Below are positions 9,135 to 17,997 of a stretch of DNA of 64,000 nt, piece by piece. Source of the DNA: an uncultured Acidimicrobiales bacterium. Lineage in GTDB: Bacteria; Actinomycetota; Acidimicrobiia; Acidimicrobiales; SHLQ01. Within the stretch, counting starts at the first letter, position 1. Each line of letters starts with the position of its first letter. The position numbers and the translations under genes are program-made. Below the pieces are notes generated by a model. That model ran no database searches. It was not told the origin of the DNA and saw nothing but the letters and a program-made list of their open reading frames with translations. The stretch is taken from contig CALHYX010000044.1 in assembly GCA_938041035.1 (NCBI GenBank), positions 35,419 through 99,418 of the forward strand, written 5' to 3'.

Positions 9135-10463
9135 ATGTTTGGACGACCGAATCTGTACACCTCCTACGAGCAGGAAAGCCAGATCTTTTCGACGTGGACC
9201 CAAAAGGTCCTCGCCGCATTCGGGATTCTCCTCCTGTTCTTGTTGCCGTTCGACATTCCGGCGATCACCACCAAGATCCCGGGCACCGGCTGGCTGGCCG
9301 ACATCCCCGTGCTCGGACGGGTGTTCTCCTGGTCGATCGGCGATGGCATTCCCCTCGTGCGCTTCCTCGGCGACGCCGACTGGCTCCGCCCCATGACCAC
9401 CGTGTTCATGTTGGCCATCGCCGCCCTCGGCCTCAACATCTTGTCCGGCGTCGCCGGCCAGGTGTCGCTCGGCCACGCCTTCTTCATGGGGGTCGGCGCG
9501 TGCACCGGCGTTTTCCTCGGCGGCGAGTCCTCCGAAGCCCTGTACGGGCTGGGCCTGCCGATCTGGATCTGGCTGCCGGGTGCCGGCATCGCCGCCGTAC
9601 TCATCGGCATCATCGTCTCGCCGGTCGCGGTGAAGTTGCGCGGCCTGTACCTCGCGATCGTCACCCTGGGGCTGGTGTTCGTGGGGATCCACCTCGGCAA
9701 CACGTCGTGGGGGCGCAAGATCGCAGGCCCACCGGCCCTCGGCCGCAAGTACCCCGAACTCGACATTCGCCTCTGGAAAGAGGAGGACCCGCTGATCAAC
9801 GTGTCCGACGACGGGCGGTGGTTGTGGTTCGACGTCACCGACGCCCAGAAGCGGTATCTGTTGTACCTCGTGCTCGCGATCGCGTTCGCCTTCGTGGCCA
9901 AGAACATCATCCGCAGCCGCACCGGCCGGGCCCTACAGGCTATTCGAGACCGCGACATCGCCGCCGAGGTGATGGGGGTTCCCGAGTTCAAGTACAAGCT
10001 GATCGCCTTCGCCATTTCGTCGTTCTTTGCCGGTGTTGCCGGCGCCTTGTTCGCGGCGCTCAGCGGTCAGATCCTCGCCGAGGCGTTCGGCTTGTTCCTG
10101 TCGGTGGAGTTCATCGCCATCTTGTTGATCGGCGGCGCCGGGACGACCTCGGGCACGCTGATCGGCACGTTCTTCGTGGTGATGATCCCGCAGTTCGTCG
10201 AGGAGATCACCAAGTGGCTCGACAAGTCCGAGGGGCCCATCGGGGGCACCGTTGGCGAGTTGATCCTGACCGATGGCAGCGGCGATCTCGGCGTCATCAA
10301 CACCAGCACGGTGACCCCGGGATGGACGCTCAGCGTCTTTGACTGGAACATCGTGCTGTTCGGCGTCTTGATCATCGTCTTCTTGATCGTGGAGCCCCTG
10401 GGGCTCTTCGGCATCTGGGTGAAGGTCCGCAATTACTGGAAGCGATGGCCGTTCAGCTATTGA
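9135..10463 (+). CDS. livM: LIV-type ABC transporter inner-membrane permease LivM
   Basis: This second permease subunit has 442 residues and about nine or ten membrane segments. The family core is clear: AALGLNILSGVAGQVSLGHA (the conserved LivM motif) and SRTGRALQAIRDRDIAAEVM (the ATPase-coupling loop). Members usually have 300-430 residues. The extra length here comes from an N-terminal membrane segment with its linker and from an insertion in the C-terminal part (about residues 355-400, SEGPIGGTVGELILTDGSG). It begins 10 bp after livH and is followed by a 101-bp gap before the substrate-binding protein gene. Confidence 0.92.
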   Translation: MFGRPNLYTSYEQESQIFSTWTQKVLAAFGILLLFLLPFDIPAITTKIPGTGWLADIPVLGRVFSWSIGDGIPLVRFLGDADWLRPMTTVFMLAIAALGLNILSGVAGQVSLGHAFFMGVGACTGVFLGGESSEALYGLGLPIWIWLPGAGIAAVLIGIIVSPVAVKLRGLYLAIVTLGLVFVGIHLGNTSWGRKIAGPPALGRKYPELDIRLWKEEDPLINVSDDGRWLWFDVTDAQKRYLLYLVLAIAFAFVAKNIIRSRTGRALQAIRDRDIAAEVMGVPEFKYKLIAFAISSFFAGVAGALFAALSGQILAEAFGLFLSVEFIAILLIGGAGTTSGTLIGTFFVVMIPQFVEEITKWLDKSEGPIGGTVGELILTDGSGDLGVINTSTVTPGWTLSVFDWNIVLFGVLIIVFLIVEPLGLFGIWVKVRNYWKRWPFSY

Positions 10464-10564
10464 CGTGGCTCACCTCACGTCACCCATGACCGGGCGCCCG
10501 CCCCGGATCGTGGGACCATTTCGAGGTCGGCTCCGCCGACGTTGACAACAACGGAGGGAAATTG

Positions 10565-11971
10565 ATGAGGAAACTAACCGGGCTACTGGCCCTTTTGCTT
10601 GCGTTCAGCCTCGTGGCTGCCGCCTGCGGCAGCAGCGATGGCGATGACGGTGCGAGTACCGACGATGGAGCGAGCTCCGACGACAGTGCGAGCAGCGACG
10701 ACGACGCCATGGCCGAAGACGAAGGTGACGACGCCGTGGCCGAAGGCGACATCTTGACCGGGCTCGGCGTCGATGCCGAGAACAAGGTCATCCGGGTCGG
10801 CCTCAACGCCGATCTCTCCGGCACCTTCGCCGCGCTGACCACCGTGATCGTTGAGGGCCAGCAGGTCTTCTGGGAAAAGGTCAACGCCGAAGGCGGCATC
10901 AACGGCTGGACCGTTGAACCAGTCGTGCTCGACAACGCCTACGACGTCCCCACCCACCTCGAGAACTACGACGTGATGTCCGGTGACGGCGCCGAGTCGG
11001 TGGTCATGTTGACCAACTCGACCGGGTCGCCGCACACCGCCGCCATCTCCGAAGCGTTGGTCGACGACGACCTGCTTGCGATTCCTCTGTCGTGGTACTC
11101 CGGCTGGACCGATCCCACCATTGGCCAGAACGTGTTCGAGGTGCAGGCCAACTACTGCATCGAGGCCATGAACGGCGTCACCTACATGTCCGAGCAGCAC
11201 GGCAACAAGGTCGCCATCGCCGGCTTCCCCGGCGACTACGGCGAAGACGGCTCGCTCGGCGCCAAGGTGGCTGCCGAAGCGCTCGGTCTCGAGATCGTCT
11301 ACGACGGCCAGGCCCAGGTCATCCCGGGTGCGGATCAGACGCCGATCATCACCGGCATCGTCGAGTCCGGCGCCGACTTCGTCTGGTTGACGACCGGCCC
11401 CGGCCAGACCGCGGAGATCATCGGCGGCGCCGCCGCCGGCGGCTACGAGGGTCAGTGGGCGGGCAACAGCCCGGCCTGGAACCCGGCGCTGTTGGGCACC
11501 GACCTCGGACCCGTGCTCGACGCGAGCTACACCCACAGCACCTACACCACCCTGTGGGGCATCGGGGACTCGCCCGGCATGAAGGACCTGATCGATACCA
11601 TGCGTGAGCTGCGGCCCGACGCGATCGCTGACGATGTGTACATCATCAGCTGGATCGAGGGCCTCATCGCCCAGCAGGTTCTCGAGCAGGCCATCAGCAA
11701 CGGCGACATCACCCGAGCCGGCGTGTTGGCCGCGGCCAACGAGATCGAGGTTGACCTCATGGGTCTGGCCCCGAACCAGAGCTGGGGTGGCGAGCCGAAC
11801 GACTCGATCGTTCGGGGCACCTACCTCTACGACATCGATGCGTCGGTCTTCACGCCCGACGGCACGGTGACCGATGACGACGCGAACCGCGGCTACACCC
11901 TCCTCGAAGCCGATTACGTGTCGCCCACCGCCGCCGAGTGGGACTACGAGCCCTGCTTCAAGGCTGAATGA
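10565..11971 (+). CDS. ABC transporter substrate-binding lipoprotein, LivK-like
   Basis: This 468-residue type I periplasmic-binding-fold protein is the receptor of the adjacent Liv-type transporter. An N-terminal lipoprotein signal is visible (MRKLTGLLALLLAFSLVAAA then Cys22), so it should be lipid-anchored outside the membrane. An acidic Ser/Asp-rich tether of about 50 residues follows. The folded domain begins at about residue 75 with IRVGLNADLSGTFAAL. ATG at 10565 has GGAGGG seven bases upstream. The gene lies between livM and livF and is followed by a strong hairpin that may keep its mRNA level above that of the ATPase genes. The ligand is unknown. Confidence 0.9.
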   Translation: MRKLTGLLALLLAFSLVAAACGSSDGDDGASTDDGASSDDSASSDDDAMAEDEGDDAVAEGDILTGLGVDAENKVIRVGLNADLSGTFAALTTVIVEGQQVFWEKVNAEGGINGWTVEPVVLDNAYDVPTHLENYDVMSGDGAESVVMLTNSTGSPHTAAISEALVDDDLLAIPLSWYSGWTDPTIGQNVFEVQANYCIEAMNGVTYMSEQHGNKVAIAGFPGDYGEDGSLGAKVAAEALGLEIVYDGQAQVIPGADQTPIITGIVESGADFVWLTTGPGQTAEIIGGAAAGGYEGQWAGNSPAWNPALLGTDLGPVLDASYTHSTYTTLWGIGDSPGMKDLIDTMRELRPDAIADDVYIISWIEGLIAQQVLEQAISNGDITRAGVLAAANEIEVDLMGLAPNQSWGGEPNDSIVRGTYLYDIDASVFTPDGTVTDDDANRGYTLLEADYVSPTAAEWDYEPCFKAE

Positions 11972-11988
11972 TCCAGTAATCGTGTGAC

Positions 11989-12019
11989 GGTGGCGGTCCG
12001 GCCCATCCGGGCCGCCACC
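11989..12019 (+). terminator. Intra-operon hairpin after the substrate-binding protein gene
   Basis: GGTGGCGGTCCGG (11989-12001) pairs with CCGGGCCGCCACC (12007-12019) around a 5-nt loop. All 13 positions pair, with one G-U wobble in the RNA. There is no T tract, so it is more likely a processing, stabilising or attenuating element than a full terminator. Its place just after the binding-protein gene fits the usual need for excess receptor over ATPase. Confidence 0.6.
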
Positions 12020-12036
12020 GACCTTCTCGGGGGACC

Positions 12037-12834
12037 ATGCTCGAAATCGCCAATCTCGAAGTTGTGTACAACGAGGTGATCCTCGTTCTGCGCGGCCTTT
12101 CGATCGAGGTGCCCGACGGCCAGATCGTGGCCCTGCTCGGCGCCAACGGCGCCGGCAAAACGACCACCCTTCGGGCCATCAGCGGGCTGCTCGACGTGCA
12201 CGAGGGCGCGGTCACCAAAGGCTCGATCTCCTGGAACGGCGAGGCGATCGCCGGCAAGAAGCCGTCGGAAATCGTGCGGTCCGGCATCACCCAGGTGATG
12301 GAGGGTCGCCGGGTCTTCGCCGAGATGACCGTCGACGAAAACCTGACGACGGGCGGTTTCACCATCAAGGACAAGGCGGCGACCGCAGCCTCCTATGACC
12401 GGGTGATGGAGTTGTTCCCGCAGTTGGGTGAACGCCGGAGCCAGACGGCCGGGTACCTCTCGGGCGGCGAGCAGCAGATGCTCGCTATCGGCCGGGCCAT
12501 GATGGCCAGCCCCAAACTGCTCGTGCTCGATGAGCCGTCGTTGGGTCTGGCCCCCATGCTCATCGAACAGATCCGCGACATCATCGTCGACATCAACAAG
12601 AGCGGCACCAGCGTCCTGCTCATCGAGCAGAATGCCATGATGGCGCTGTCGATCGCCGACTACGGCTACATCATGGAGACCGGCAAGATCGTCATGGACG
12701 GTGAACCGGCCAAGCTGCTCGCCGACGACGACGTCAAGGAGTTCTATCTGGGCCTCCACAGCGGCGACGACACCGAAAAGAAGTCGTTCCGCGACGTGAA
12801 GCACTACAAGCGCAGAAAGAAGTGGTCATCGTGA
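12037..12834 (+). CDS. livF: LIV-type ABC transporter ATPase LivF
   Basis: This 265-residue ABC ATPase has Walker A GANGAGKTT at about residues 37-45, signature LSGGEQQMLAIGRAMM, Walker B LLVLDEPSLG and the switch His replaced by Gln in LLIEQNA, as is typical of LivF. A C-terminal basic tail of about 30 residues (HYKRRKKWSS at the end) exceeds the usual LivF length of about 235. The start ATG is at 12037 after GGGGGA. Its stop overlaps the livG start by 4 nt. It should pair with LivG to power the permease. Confidence 0.93.
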   Translation: MLEIANLEVVYNEVILVLRGLSIEVPDGQIVALLGANGAGKTTTLRAISGLLDVHEGAVTKGSISWNGEAIAGKKPSEIVRSGITQVMEGRRVFAEMTVDENLTTGGFTIKDKAATAASYDRVMELFPQLGERRSQTAGYLSGGEQQMLAIGRAMMASPKLLVLDEPSLGLAPMLIEQIRDIIVDINKSGTSVLLIEQNAMMALSIADYGYIMETGKIVMDGEPAKLLADDDVKEFYLGLHSGDDTEKKSFRDVKHYKRRKKWSS

Positions 12835-13637
12835 GCGAGTCCGGCACACCCCTGCTCGAGCTCTCCGAGGTCACCCTTCGTTTCGGCGGCGTGACCGCGA
12901 TCAACGACGTCTCGTTTTCGGTGGCCGACAAGGAGCTGTTTGCCATCATCGGCCCAAACGGGGCCGGCAAGACGTCGATCTTCAACACCATCAGCCAGGT
13001 GTATCGGCCCCAGGAGGGCGACATCCGCTGGCGGGGCGACTCCATCATGGGAACTCGACCCGACCGGATCGCCAAGCTGGGCATCGCCCGCACGTTCCAG
13101 AACATCGAGCTGTTCCCGCAGATGACGGTGATCGACAATCTGTTGACCGGTCATCACGTTCGCATGCAGCGATCATGGCTGGCCGGAGCGCTCTGGTTCG
13201 GCCCGGCCAAGGCCGAGGAGATCGCGAGTCGACGAAAGGTCGAGGACATCATCGATTTCCTCGAGATCGGGCGATGGCGCAAGCACCCGGTGGCGCTGCT
13301 GCCGTACGGCTTTCAAAAGCGGGTCGAGCTGGGGCGGGCCCTCGCCATGGAACCCGAGCTGTTGTTGCTCGACGAGCCGGTGGCCGGCATGAACCTCGAA
13401 GAGACCGAGGACATGGCTCGGTTCATCCTCGACATCCAGCGGGAGCTGGGTATTTCGATGGTGTTGGTCGAACATGACATGGGCCTGGTCATGGATATTG
13501 CCGATCGGGTGATGGTGCTCGACTTCGGCACAAAGATCGCCGAGGGCACCCCCGCCGAGGTCCAGAACGATCCCGCGGTCATCGCCGCGTACCTCGGCTC
13601 GGAGTTCGCGTCGACCAGCGAGGCCTCCAAAACCTGA
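12831..13637 (+). CDS. livG: LIV-type ABC transporter ATPase LivG
   Basis: This is the second ATPase of the transporter, with 268 residues. It shows Walker A GPNGAGKTS, the LivG-type helical insertion after TFQNIELFPQMTVIDNLLTG, a degenerate signature region (LPYGFQKRVELGRALAMEPE), Walker B LLLLDEPVAGMN and the switch motif VEHDM. The LPYGFQKR sequence is the usual LivG replacement for LSGGQ. I prefer GTG at 12831, which overlaps the livF stop as GTGA; GTG at 12822 is also possible and would add three residues. It is the last gene of the operon; bioB follows after 37 bp. Confidence 0.92.
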   Translation: MSESGTPLLELSEVTLRFGGVTAINDVSFSVADKELFAIIGPNGAGKTSIFNTISQVYRPQEGDIRWRGDSIMGTRPDRIAKLGIARTFQNIELFPQMTVIDNLLTGHHVRMQRSWLAGALWFGPAKAEEIASRRKVEDIIDFLEIGRWRKHPVALLPYGFQKRVELGRALAMEPELLLLDEPVAGMNLEETEDMARFILDIQRELGISMVLVEHDMGLVMDIADRVMVLDFGTKIAEGTPAEVQNDPAVIAAYLGSEFASTSEASKT

Positions 13638-13674
13638 CAACTCCGGCGCCCGCATTCGGAGCTGACCCGAGGCT

Positions 13675-14850
13675 GTGTCATCATCGGTCGCTGTGACAGT
13701 GACGAGTGACGCGACCACATCCGGGCCCGATCGGGCCTTCTACCAGGCCCTGGCCGATGATGCCCTCGCCGGAGTCGAGCTGAGCGACGCCCGGTGCGAG
13801 CAGCTGCTTCTCGACCCCGAGATCGAGCTGCTTTCGCTGCTCCATGCGGCGTTCGAGGTGCGGCGCCACTACTGGGGCAAACAGGTTCAGGTCCACATCC
13901 TGAACAACGCGGCCAACGGCAAGTGCCCCGAGGACTGTTCGTACTGCACCCAGGCTCGAACCAGCGACGTCGACATCGAGGAATACCCGATGAAGCCCGA
14001 CGACGAGATTCTCGCCGAGGCGCAGCGGGCCTATGAGTCGGGCGCATTCCGCTACTGCATGGTCTTCTCGGGCCGGGGGCCATCGGCGGGCCGGGCCGAG
14101 CAGCTCGCCGGTCTGGTCCGCAAGATCAAAGATGCCTACCCGCTCGAGGTGTGTGTGTCGGCCGGACTGCTCGATGACGACAAGGCCGCCGTGCTGGCCG
14201 CCGCCGGACTCGATCGCCTGAACCACAACCTCAACACCTCCGAGGAGCACTACGGCGAGATCTGCACCACCCACACCTATGCGGATCGAATCGAGACGTT
14301 GCGGGCGGCGAAACGCAACGGCATCGAGACCTGTTCGGGGCTGATCGCGGGCATGGGCGAGCCGGCCAGCGACCTGGTGGAGATCGCCAAGACCCTGGCG
14401 GGGCTCGGCAGCGAGTCGATCCCGGTCAACTTCTTGTTGCCGTTCGAGGGCAACGTGCTCGACGAACCGGTCGGCCTGACGCCCGAATACTGCCTGCGGG
14501 TCCTGTGCATGTATCGATTCACCAATCCGGCGGCCGAGATCCGCTGCACCGCCGGACGCGAGTTCCATCTGCGATCGCTCGAGGCCATGGCGTTGTACCC
14601 GGCGAACTCGCTGTTCCTCGAGGGGTACCTGAACGCCACGGGAGCCGCCTCGAACCGTACCTTCCAGATGATCAGCGATGCCGGGTTCGACATCGTCAGC
14701 GACTGGTCGGTGAACGAGCTGCTCGCCCAACACGACGGCGTCGACGTCGCCTCGGAGCAGCCGGTGGCCATCGGCGACAAGAGTGCGGTCAAGACCCTGG
14801 ACCAGCTTCGGCCCACCGGTGCCGCCGGCGCGGCATCGGCCAAGGGTTAG
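13675..14850 (+). CDS. bioB: Biotin synthase
   Basis: BioB is a radical-SAM enzyme that inserts sulfur into dethiobiotin. The radical-SAM cluster motif CPEDCSYC is at residues 84-91 (C84, C88, C91). Downstream are NHNLNTSEEHYGEICTTHTY, the IAGMGE segment, and the PVNFLLPFEGN region, all typical of BioB and needed for SAM, dethiobiotin and the sulfur-donor cluster. At 391 residues it is slightly longer than the usual 320-380. The start is uncertain: GTG at 13675 is used here and GTG at 13693 is an alternative. No bioA, bioD or bioF gene is nearby. Its stop codon overlaps that of the convergent thioesterase gene. Confidence 0.93.
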   Translation: MSSSVAVTVTSDATTSGPDRAFYQALADDALAGVELSDARCEQLLLDPEIELLSLLHAAFEVRRHYWGKQVQVHILNNAANGKCPEDCSYCTQARTSDVDIEEYPMKPDDEILAEAQRAYESGAFRYCMVFSGRGPSAGRAEQLAGLVRKIKDAYPLEVCVSAGLLDDDKAAVLAAAGLDRLNHNLNTSEEHYGEICTTHTYADRIETLRAAKRNGIETCSGLIAGMGEPASDLVEIAKTLAGLGSESIPVNFLLPFEGNVLDEPVGLTPEYCLRVLCMYRFTNPAAEIRCTAGREFHLRSLEAMALYPANSLFLEGYLNATGAASNRTFQMISDAGFDIVSDWSVNELLAQHDGVDVASEQPVAIGDKSAVKTLDQLRPTGAAGAASAKG

Positions 14851-15326
14851 TCGTCGGGCAAAATCGGGCGGCCGAGTGAGCGGGTGCGGCCCCGGAACAA
14901 CGCGACGACGACATCATCGCCGTTGGTCACGACCACATCACACACCGTGTTTCGCCCGGAGCGGTTCGTGATGGACGCGGTGGCGCGCAGCGCGTCACCC
15001 GGGTGGGCCGGAGCGAGGAAGTCGATGCTCGCTCCGGTGGCGACGGCTACCTCGTTGGCCGCGTTGGTCGCATACGCCATCGCCGTGTCGGCGAGGGCGA
15101 AGGTGATGCCGCCGTGGCCGATGCCGTGGGCGTTCAGGTGTTCGGCGGTCACGGTGAGTGTCAACGTGGCCGAGTCGCCGGTGATCGCCTCGACCGCCAT
15201 CCCCAACCGTTGGGGCGCGGTGTCGTCCGGCCACAGGTGGTCGAGTACCCGTTGGGCGACCATCGCCGGGGAGGCTGATGGGGGAGCAGCCTCGGGCTCG
15301 GCCGGGGGAGTGGCGTCGTTGCTCAT
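14847..15326 (-). CDS. PaaI-type hotdog-fold acyl-CoA thioesterase
   Basis: This 159-residue hotdog-fold protein has the PaaI signature region HLNAHGIGHGGITFALADTA. In PaaI-type thioesterases the Asp in LAD is catalytic and the HGG loop binds the thioester. A second family segment reads DFLAPAHPGDALRATASI. Members hydrolyse phenylacetyl-CoA-related or other acyl-CoA thioesters in the cytoplasm. The ATG at 15326 lies only 22 bp from the start of the divergent metallo-hydrolase, so their promoters must overlap coding sequence. The gene ends tail-to-tail with bioB, the two stop codons overlapping by 3 nt. Confidence 0.85.
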   Translation of the reverse strand: MSNDATPPAEPEAAPPSASPAMVAQRVLDHLWPDDTAPQRLGMAVEAITGDSATLTLTVTAEHLNAHGIGHGGITFALADTAMAYATNAANEVAVATGASIDFLAPAHPGDALRATASITNRSGRNTVCDVVVTNGDDVVVALFRGRTRSLGRPILPDD

Positions 15327-15348
15327 CTCGTGAGGGTAGGTTCTGGCG

Positions 15349-16284
15349 GTGAGCCACGACCAGAAACCAACGCCGGCCGACCCTCATCCACCGCAGGTTT
15401 TGGGACAGGTGACCGTCCTGACCGGGATCGAGGGCGGCACGTATCCCCACGGCAACTCGATCCTGGTGAGCGGTGCCGACCAGACGGTGCTGATCGATCC
15501 GTCGTTGTCGATCGTCGAGTGGGGCGGCATCGGAACCCACAGTTCCAGAACCGTGGACTCGATTGCCCTGAGCCACGTCCACGAGGACCACGTCCCCGGA
15601 CTGTCGTTGTACCCCGATGTTCCCGTGTGGGTGCACGAGGGCGATCGGGCCGCGCTGGCGAGCGTCGAGGCCCTGGTTTCGGTCTACGGACTACCGGCGG
15701 AGGCCGAGCCGGCGTTCACCCGTTCGTTGCTCCACGACTATCACTTCACGGCCCGCCCCGACGCCCAGCCCTTCGCCGAGGGCGACGTTATCGACGTCGG
15801 CGGGTCGACCATTACCGTCGTCCACACGCCGGGTCACACCCCGGGGCACTGCTGCCTGTTCATCGAACCCGAGGGGGTCCTGTACCTCGGCGATATCGAA
15901 CTCACCGGGTTCGGGCCCTACTACGCCGACCGCGAGAGCAGCCTGTCCGACTTCGAAGCCAGCATCGCCCGATGTCGAGAGATCGAGGCGGAGTGGTACG
16001 TGACCTTTCACCACAAGGGCACCTACACCGACCGGCAGGACTTCATCACCGCCCTCGATGCGTTCGGAGCCGCAATCGATCGACGAGATGCCGCGCTGGT
16101 CGAGTTTCTCCGCGAACCCCGAACGCTCGGTGAGCTGGTCGAGCACCGATTCCTCTATCGGCCCCACGTGGATCTGCCGTGGGTGGACGCCGCCGAAACC
16201 CGGACGATAACCCAGCACCTCGACCGGCTGGTCGAACGAGGGGCCGTCGTGGCGATCGAGCCGGACCGGTGGCGAACGGTCTGA
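15349..16284 (+). CDS. Metallo-beta-lactamase-fold hydrolase with C-terminal winged-helix-like domain
   Basis: This 311-residue protein has the metal-binding motif SHVHEDHVPG (HxHxDH) near residue 80, followed by HTPGHTPGHCC and LYLGDIELTGFGPYY, which supply the remaining His and Asp ligands. The last 80 residues (from about FLREPRTLGELVEHRFLY) look like a small winged-helix domain of the kind found in LACTB2-like hydrolases. The substrate is unknown: glyoxalase II-like, lactonase or RNase roles are all seen in the superfamily. GTG at 15349 is used. The gene converges with the Dabb gene 27 bp downstream. Confidence 0.82.
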   Translation: MSHDQKPTPADPHPPQVLGQVTVLTGIEGGTYPHGNSILVSGADQTVLIDPSLSIVEWGGIGTHSSRTVDSIALSHVHEDHVPGLSLYPDVPVWVHEGDRAALASVEALVSVYGLPAEAEPAFTRSLLHDYHFTARPDAQPFAEGDVIDVGGSTITVVHTPGHTPGHCCLFIEPEGVLYLGDIELTGFGPYYADRESSLSDFEASIARCREIEAEWYVTFHHKGTYTDRQDFITALDAFGAAIDRRDAALVEFLREPRTLGELVEHRFLYRPHVDLPWVDAAETRTITQHLDRLVERGAVVAIEPDRWRTV

Positions 16285-16311
16285 TTCAGAGCCCGATTCA
16301 GGGCCCGACCG

Positions 16312-16614
16312 TCAGGCCTCCATCTGGATGGCCGACCGTCCGCTGAGGTGGGGCTTGTACTTCGAGACGACGGCCACGTGATCGGGGTGGGCCGAGTAGG
16401 TGTGGTAGTCGGCGGCGGTCGCAAACTCCGCGATCACCGCAAGCGCGGCGTTGGCGTCGGGGCGATCCGCATCGATACCCGCGTCGAGGGCAACCGTGTA
16501 GCTCTGAATCTCCGGGATCTTCGCCGGCAGCTCGCGCAGTTCGGCGGCGAACGCCGCGGCCGTACCCTCCGGGGCGTCGCCCGAGGTGGACAAAAGGACA
16601 CAGTGTCGAAGCAT
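16312..16614 (-). CDS. Dabb (stress-responsive alpha/beta barrel) domain protein
   Basis: The 100-residue protein matches the Dabb fold, a dimeric ferredoxin-like barrel. It starts MLRHCVLL and contains IPEIQSYTVALDAG, FATAADYHTYSAHPDHVAVV and a C-terminal basic/aromatic end. Members include small stress proteins and polyketide cyclases, and function cannot be assigned here. I chose ATG at 16614 because the beta strand normally starts there. A longer form from 16653 would add an unlikely 13-residue N-terminus. No clear partner is adjacent. Confidence 0.75.
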   Translation of the reverse strand: MLRHCVLLSTSGDAPEGTAAAFAAELRELPAKIPEIQSYTVALDAGIDADRPDANAALAVIAEFATAADYHTYSAHPDHVAVVSKYKPHLSGRSAIQMEA

Positions 16615-16885
16615 TTCGTCACCGTAGCCCCAAGATTTTCTGAAGTTTTGCATCCCATGGTTGCGAGCGAGTATTCGGGGACACTTTTGGCTGATTTTTC
16701 AAGCCCTGGGGCGATTGGGACCGGTGGGGCTGGTGATGCTCGTGTTGCTGGTGTGGCCGGGGAGCCGGGTGGGCGATTTGTCGTGTCCGTCACCGATTCG
16801 TAATGTCCTCAGCTTCGTGCGAACCGCCCGTTTGCCCGAGACCTTCCCCCCGGTAATCCGCCTCAGAAAGTTCGACCCACACCTC
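16615..16885. other. 271-bp divergent intergenic region
   Basis: This spacer holds the promoters of the Dabb gene (minus) and the first M23 peptidase (plus). Two T-rich stretches around 16633-16655 and 16683-16699 stand out in the GC-rich background. Because actinobacterial wall hydrolases often have a c-di-AMP (ydaO) riboswitch, I searched by eye for its conserved blocks and did not find them. I cannot define promoter boxes with confidence. Confidence 0.4.
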
Positions 16886-17956
16886 ATGTTCGTTACGCGT
16901 TGTCGCGCGAATCGTCTCGCTATTGCGATGGCGGTCGTCATGACCCTGCTGGCTTCCGACCTGCTCATCCTTCCCGTTACGGCCCAGTCCGACCCGGACC
17001 CGCAATCCGAGTCCACTGAGACCGGGGAGAACGAAGCGGCCACCGGCGTCCCCATCGACGCCGACGCCGCCGACGGTCTGCCGGCCCAGACCGCGGCAGA
17101 CACCGACGCCTTCCTGGCGGCGTTGGCGGCCGACCCCGACCTGCTGCTCGAACTCCAGCAGGGGCCGGCGCCGGAGGTTCACGCGCTCGCTCGGGAACGA
17201 GCCGAGAAGCTGCGGGCGCTCGAGGACCTCTTTCCGGCGTACCTCCTCGCCACCGGCCGGCTGGCCTCGATCGAGGCCGCGGCCGACCCCGCCACCGCCG
17301 ACCAAACCGTCGCCCCCGAGACCCGCGTGAATCTGGACGGTACGCCGATCATCGAGCCCGCGCCGGCCGCGACCCCGACCGCTCGCGCTGCCGAAGTGCG
17401 CAACCTGCGACTCGGCATCCACGACCTCGAGACGCGCATGAAGCAGCTGCGCATCGAGGTCGCCGAGATCGAAGCCGAAGCCGGTGCGTCGACCGCCCCG
17501 TGGGCCAACCACGGCCTCGGCTTTGCCGTCTTTCCGGTCAACCAGGTCCGCGAGTTCGTGGACAGCTGGGGCAACCGCCGCTCCGGCGGCCGCCGCCACA
17601 AGGGCACCGACGTTCTTGCGCCGCACGGTACCGAGCTCCTGGCGATCGAGGACGGTGTCATCCAGCGCATGAGCAACAGCCGGCTCGGCGGCCTGAGCGT
17701 GTACTTCATCGGCGACTCGGGAACGCGTTACTACTACACCCACCTCGCCGAACTCGGCCCGCAGGCCGAGGGCGACCGGGTGTTCGCCGGTGAAGTCGTC
17801 GGTTTCAACGGCGACAGCGGCAACGCCCGTGGCACCCCGCACCTGCACTTCCAGATCGCGCCCGACGGCGACAACGGTTGGATCAATCCCTACCCGCTGT
17901 TGGCCGATCTCTGGCGCCACGAGCGCGGCTCCGAGCACCCGGGTCACGACGCCTGA
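16886..17956 (+). CDS. Secreted M23-family peptidoglycan endopeptidase
   Basis: This 356-residue exported peptidase has a signal peptide ending near VTAQS at residue 35, an acidic linker, a short alpha-helical region with predicted coiled coil (about 150-205) and a C-terminal LytM/M23 domain. Zinc-binding and catalytic residues are intact: HKGTD (H238, D242) and HLHF (H319, H321). M23 enzymes cleave peptide cross-links in peptidoglycan. The start is uncertain: ATG at 16886 gives a good signal peptide, and ATG at 16928 is a shorter choice. It ends 41 bp from the convergent LCP gene, another envelope enzyme. Confidence 0.85.
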   Translation: MFVTRCRANRLAIAMAVVMTLLASDLLILPVTAQSDPDPQSESTETGENEAATGVPIDADAADGLPAQTAADTDAFLAALAADPDLLLELQQGPAPEVHALARERAEKLRALEDLFPAYLLATGRLASIEAAADPATADQTVAPETRVNLDGTPIIEPAPAATPTARAAEVRNLRLGIHDLETRMKQLRIEVAEIEAEAGASTAPWANHGLGFAVFPVNQVREFVDSWGNRRSGGRRHKGTDVLAPHGTELLAIEDGVIQRMSNSRLGGLSVYFIGDSGTRYYYTHLAELGPQAEGDRVFAGEVVGFNGDSGNARGTPHLHFQIAPDGDNGWINPYPLLADLWRHERGSEHPGHDA

Positions 17957-17997
17957 ACAGGGAGCATGCAGCGATGATCGGTGGTGGTGCGATGCGG

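Noticed and set aside
16615..16885. Possible c-di-AMP (ydaO) riboswitch upstream of an M23 peptidase
   Set aside because: I looked for the conserved blocks because this class of gene often has one, and they are not visible.
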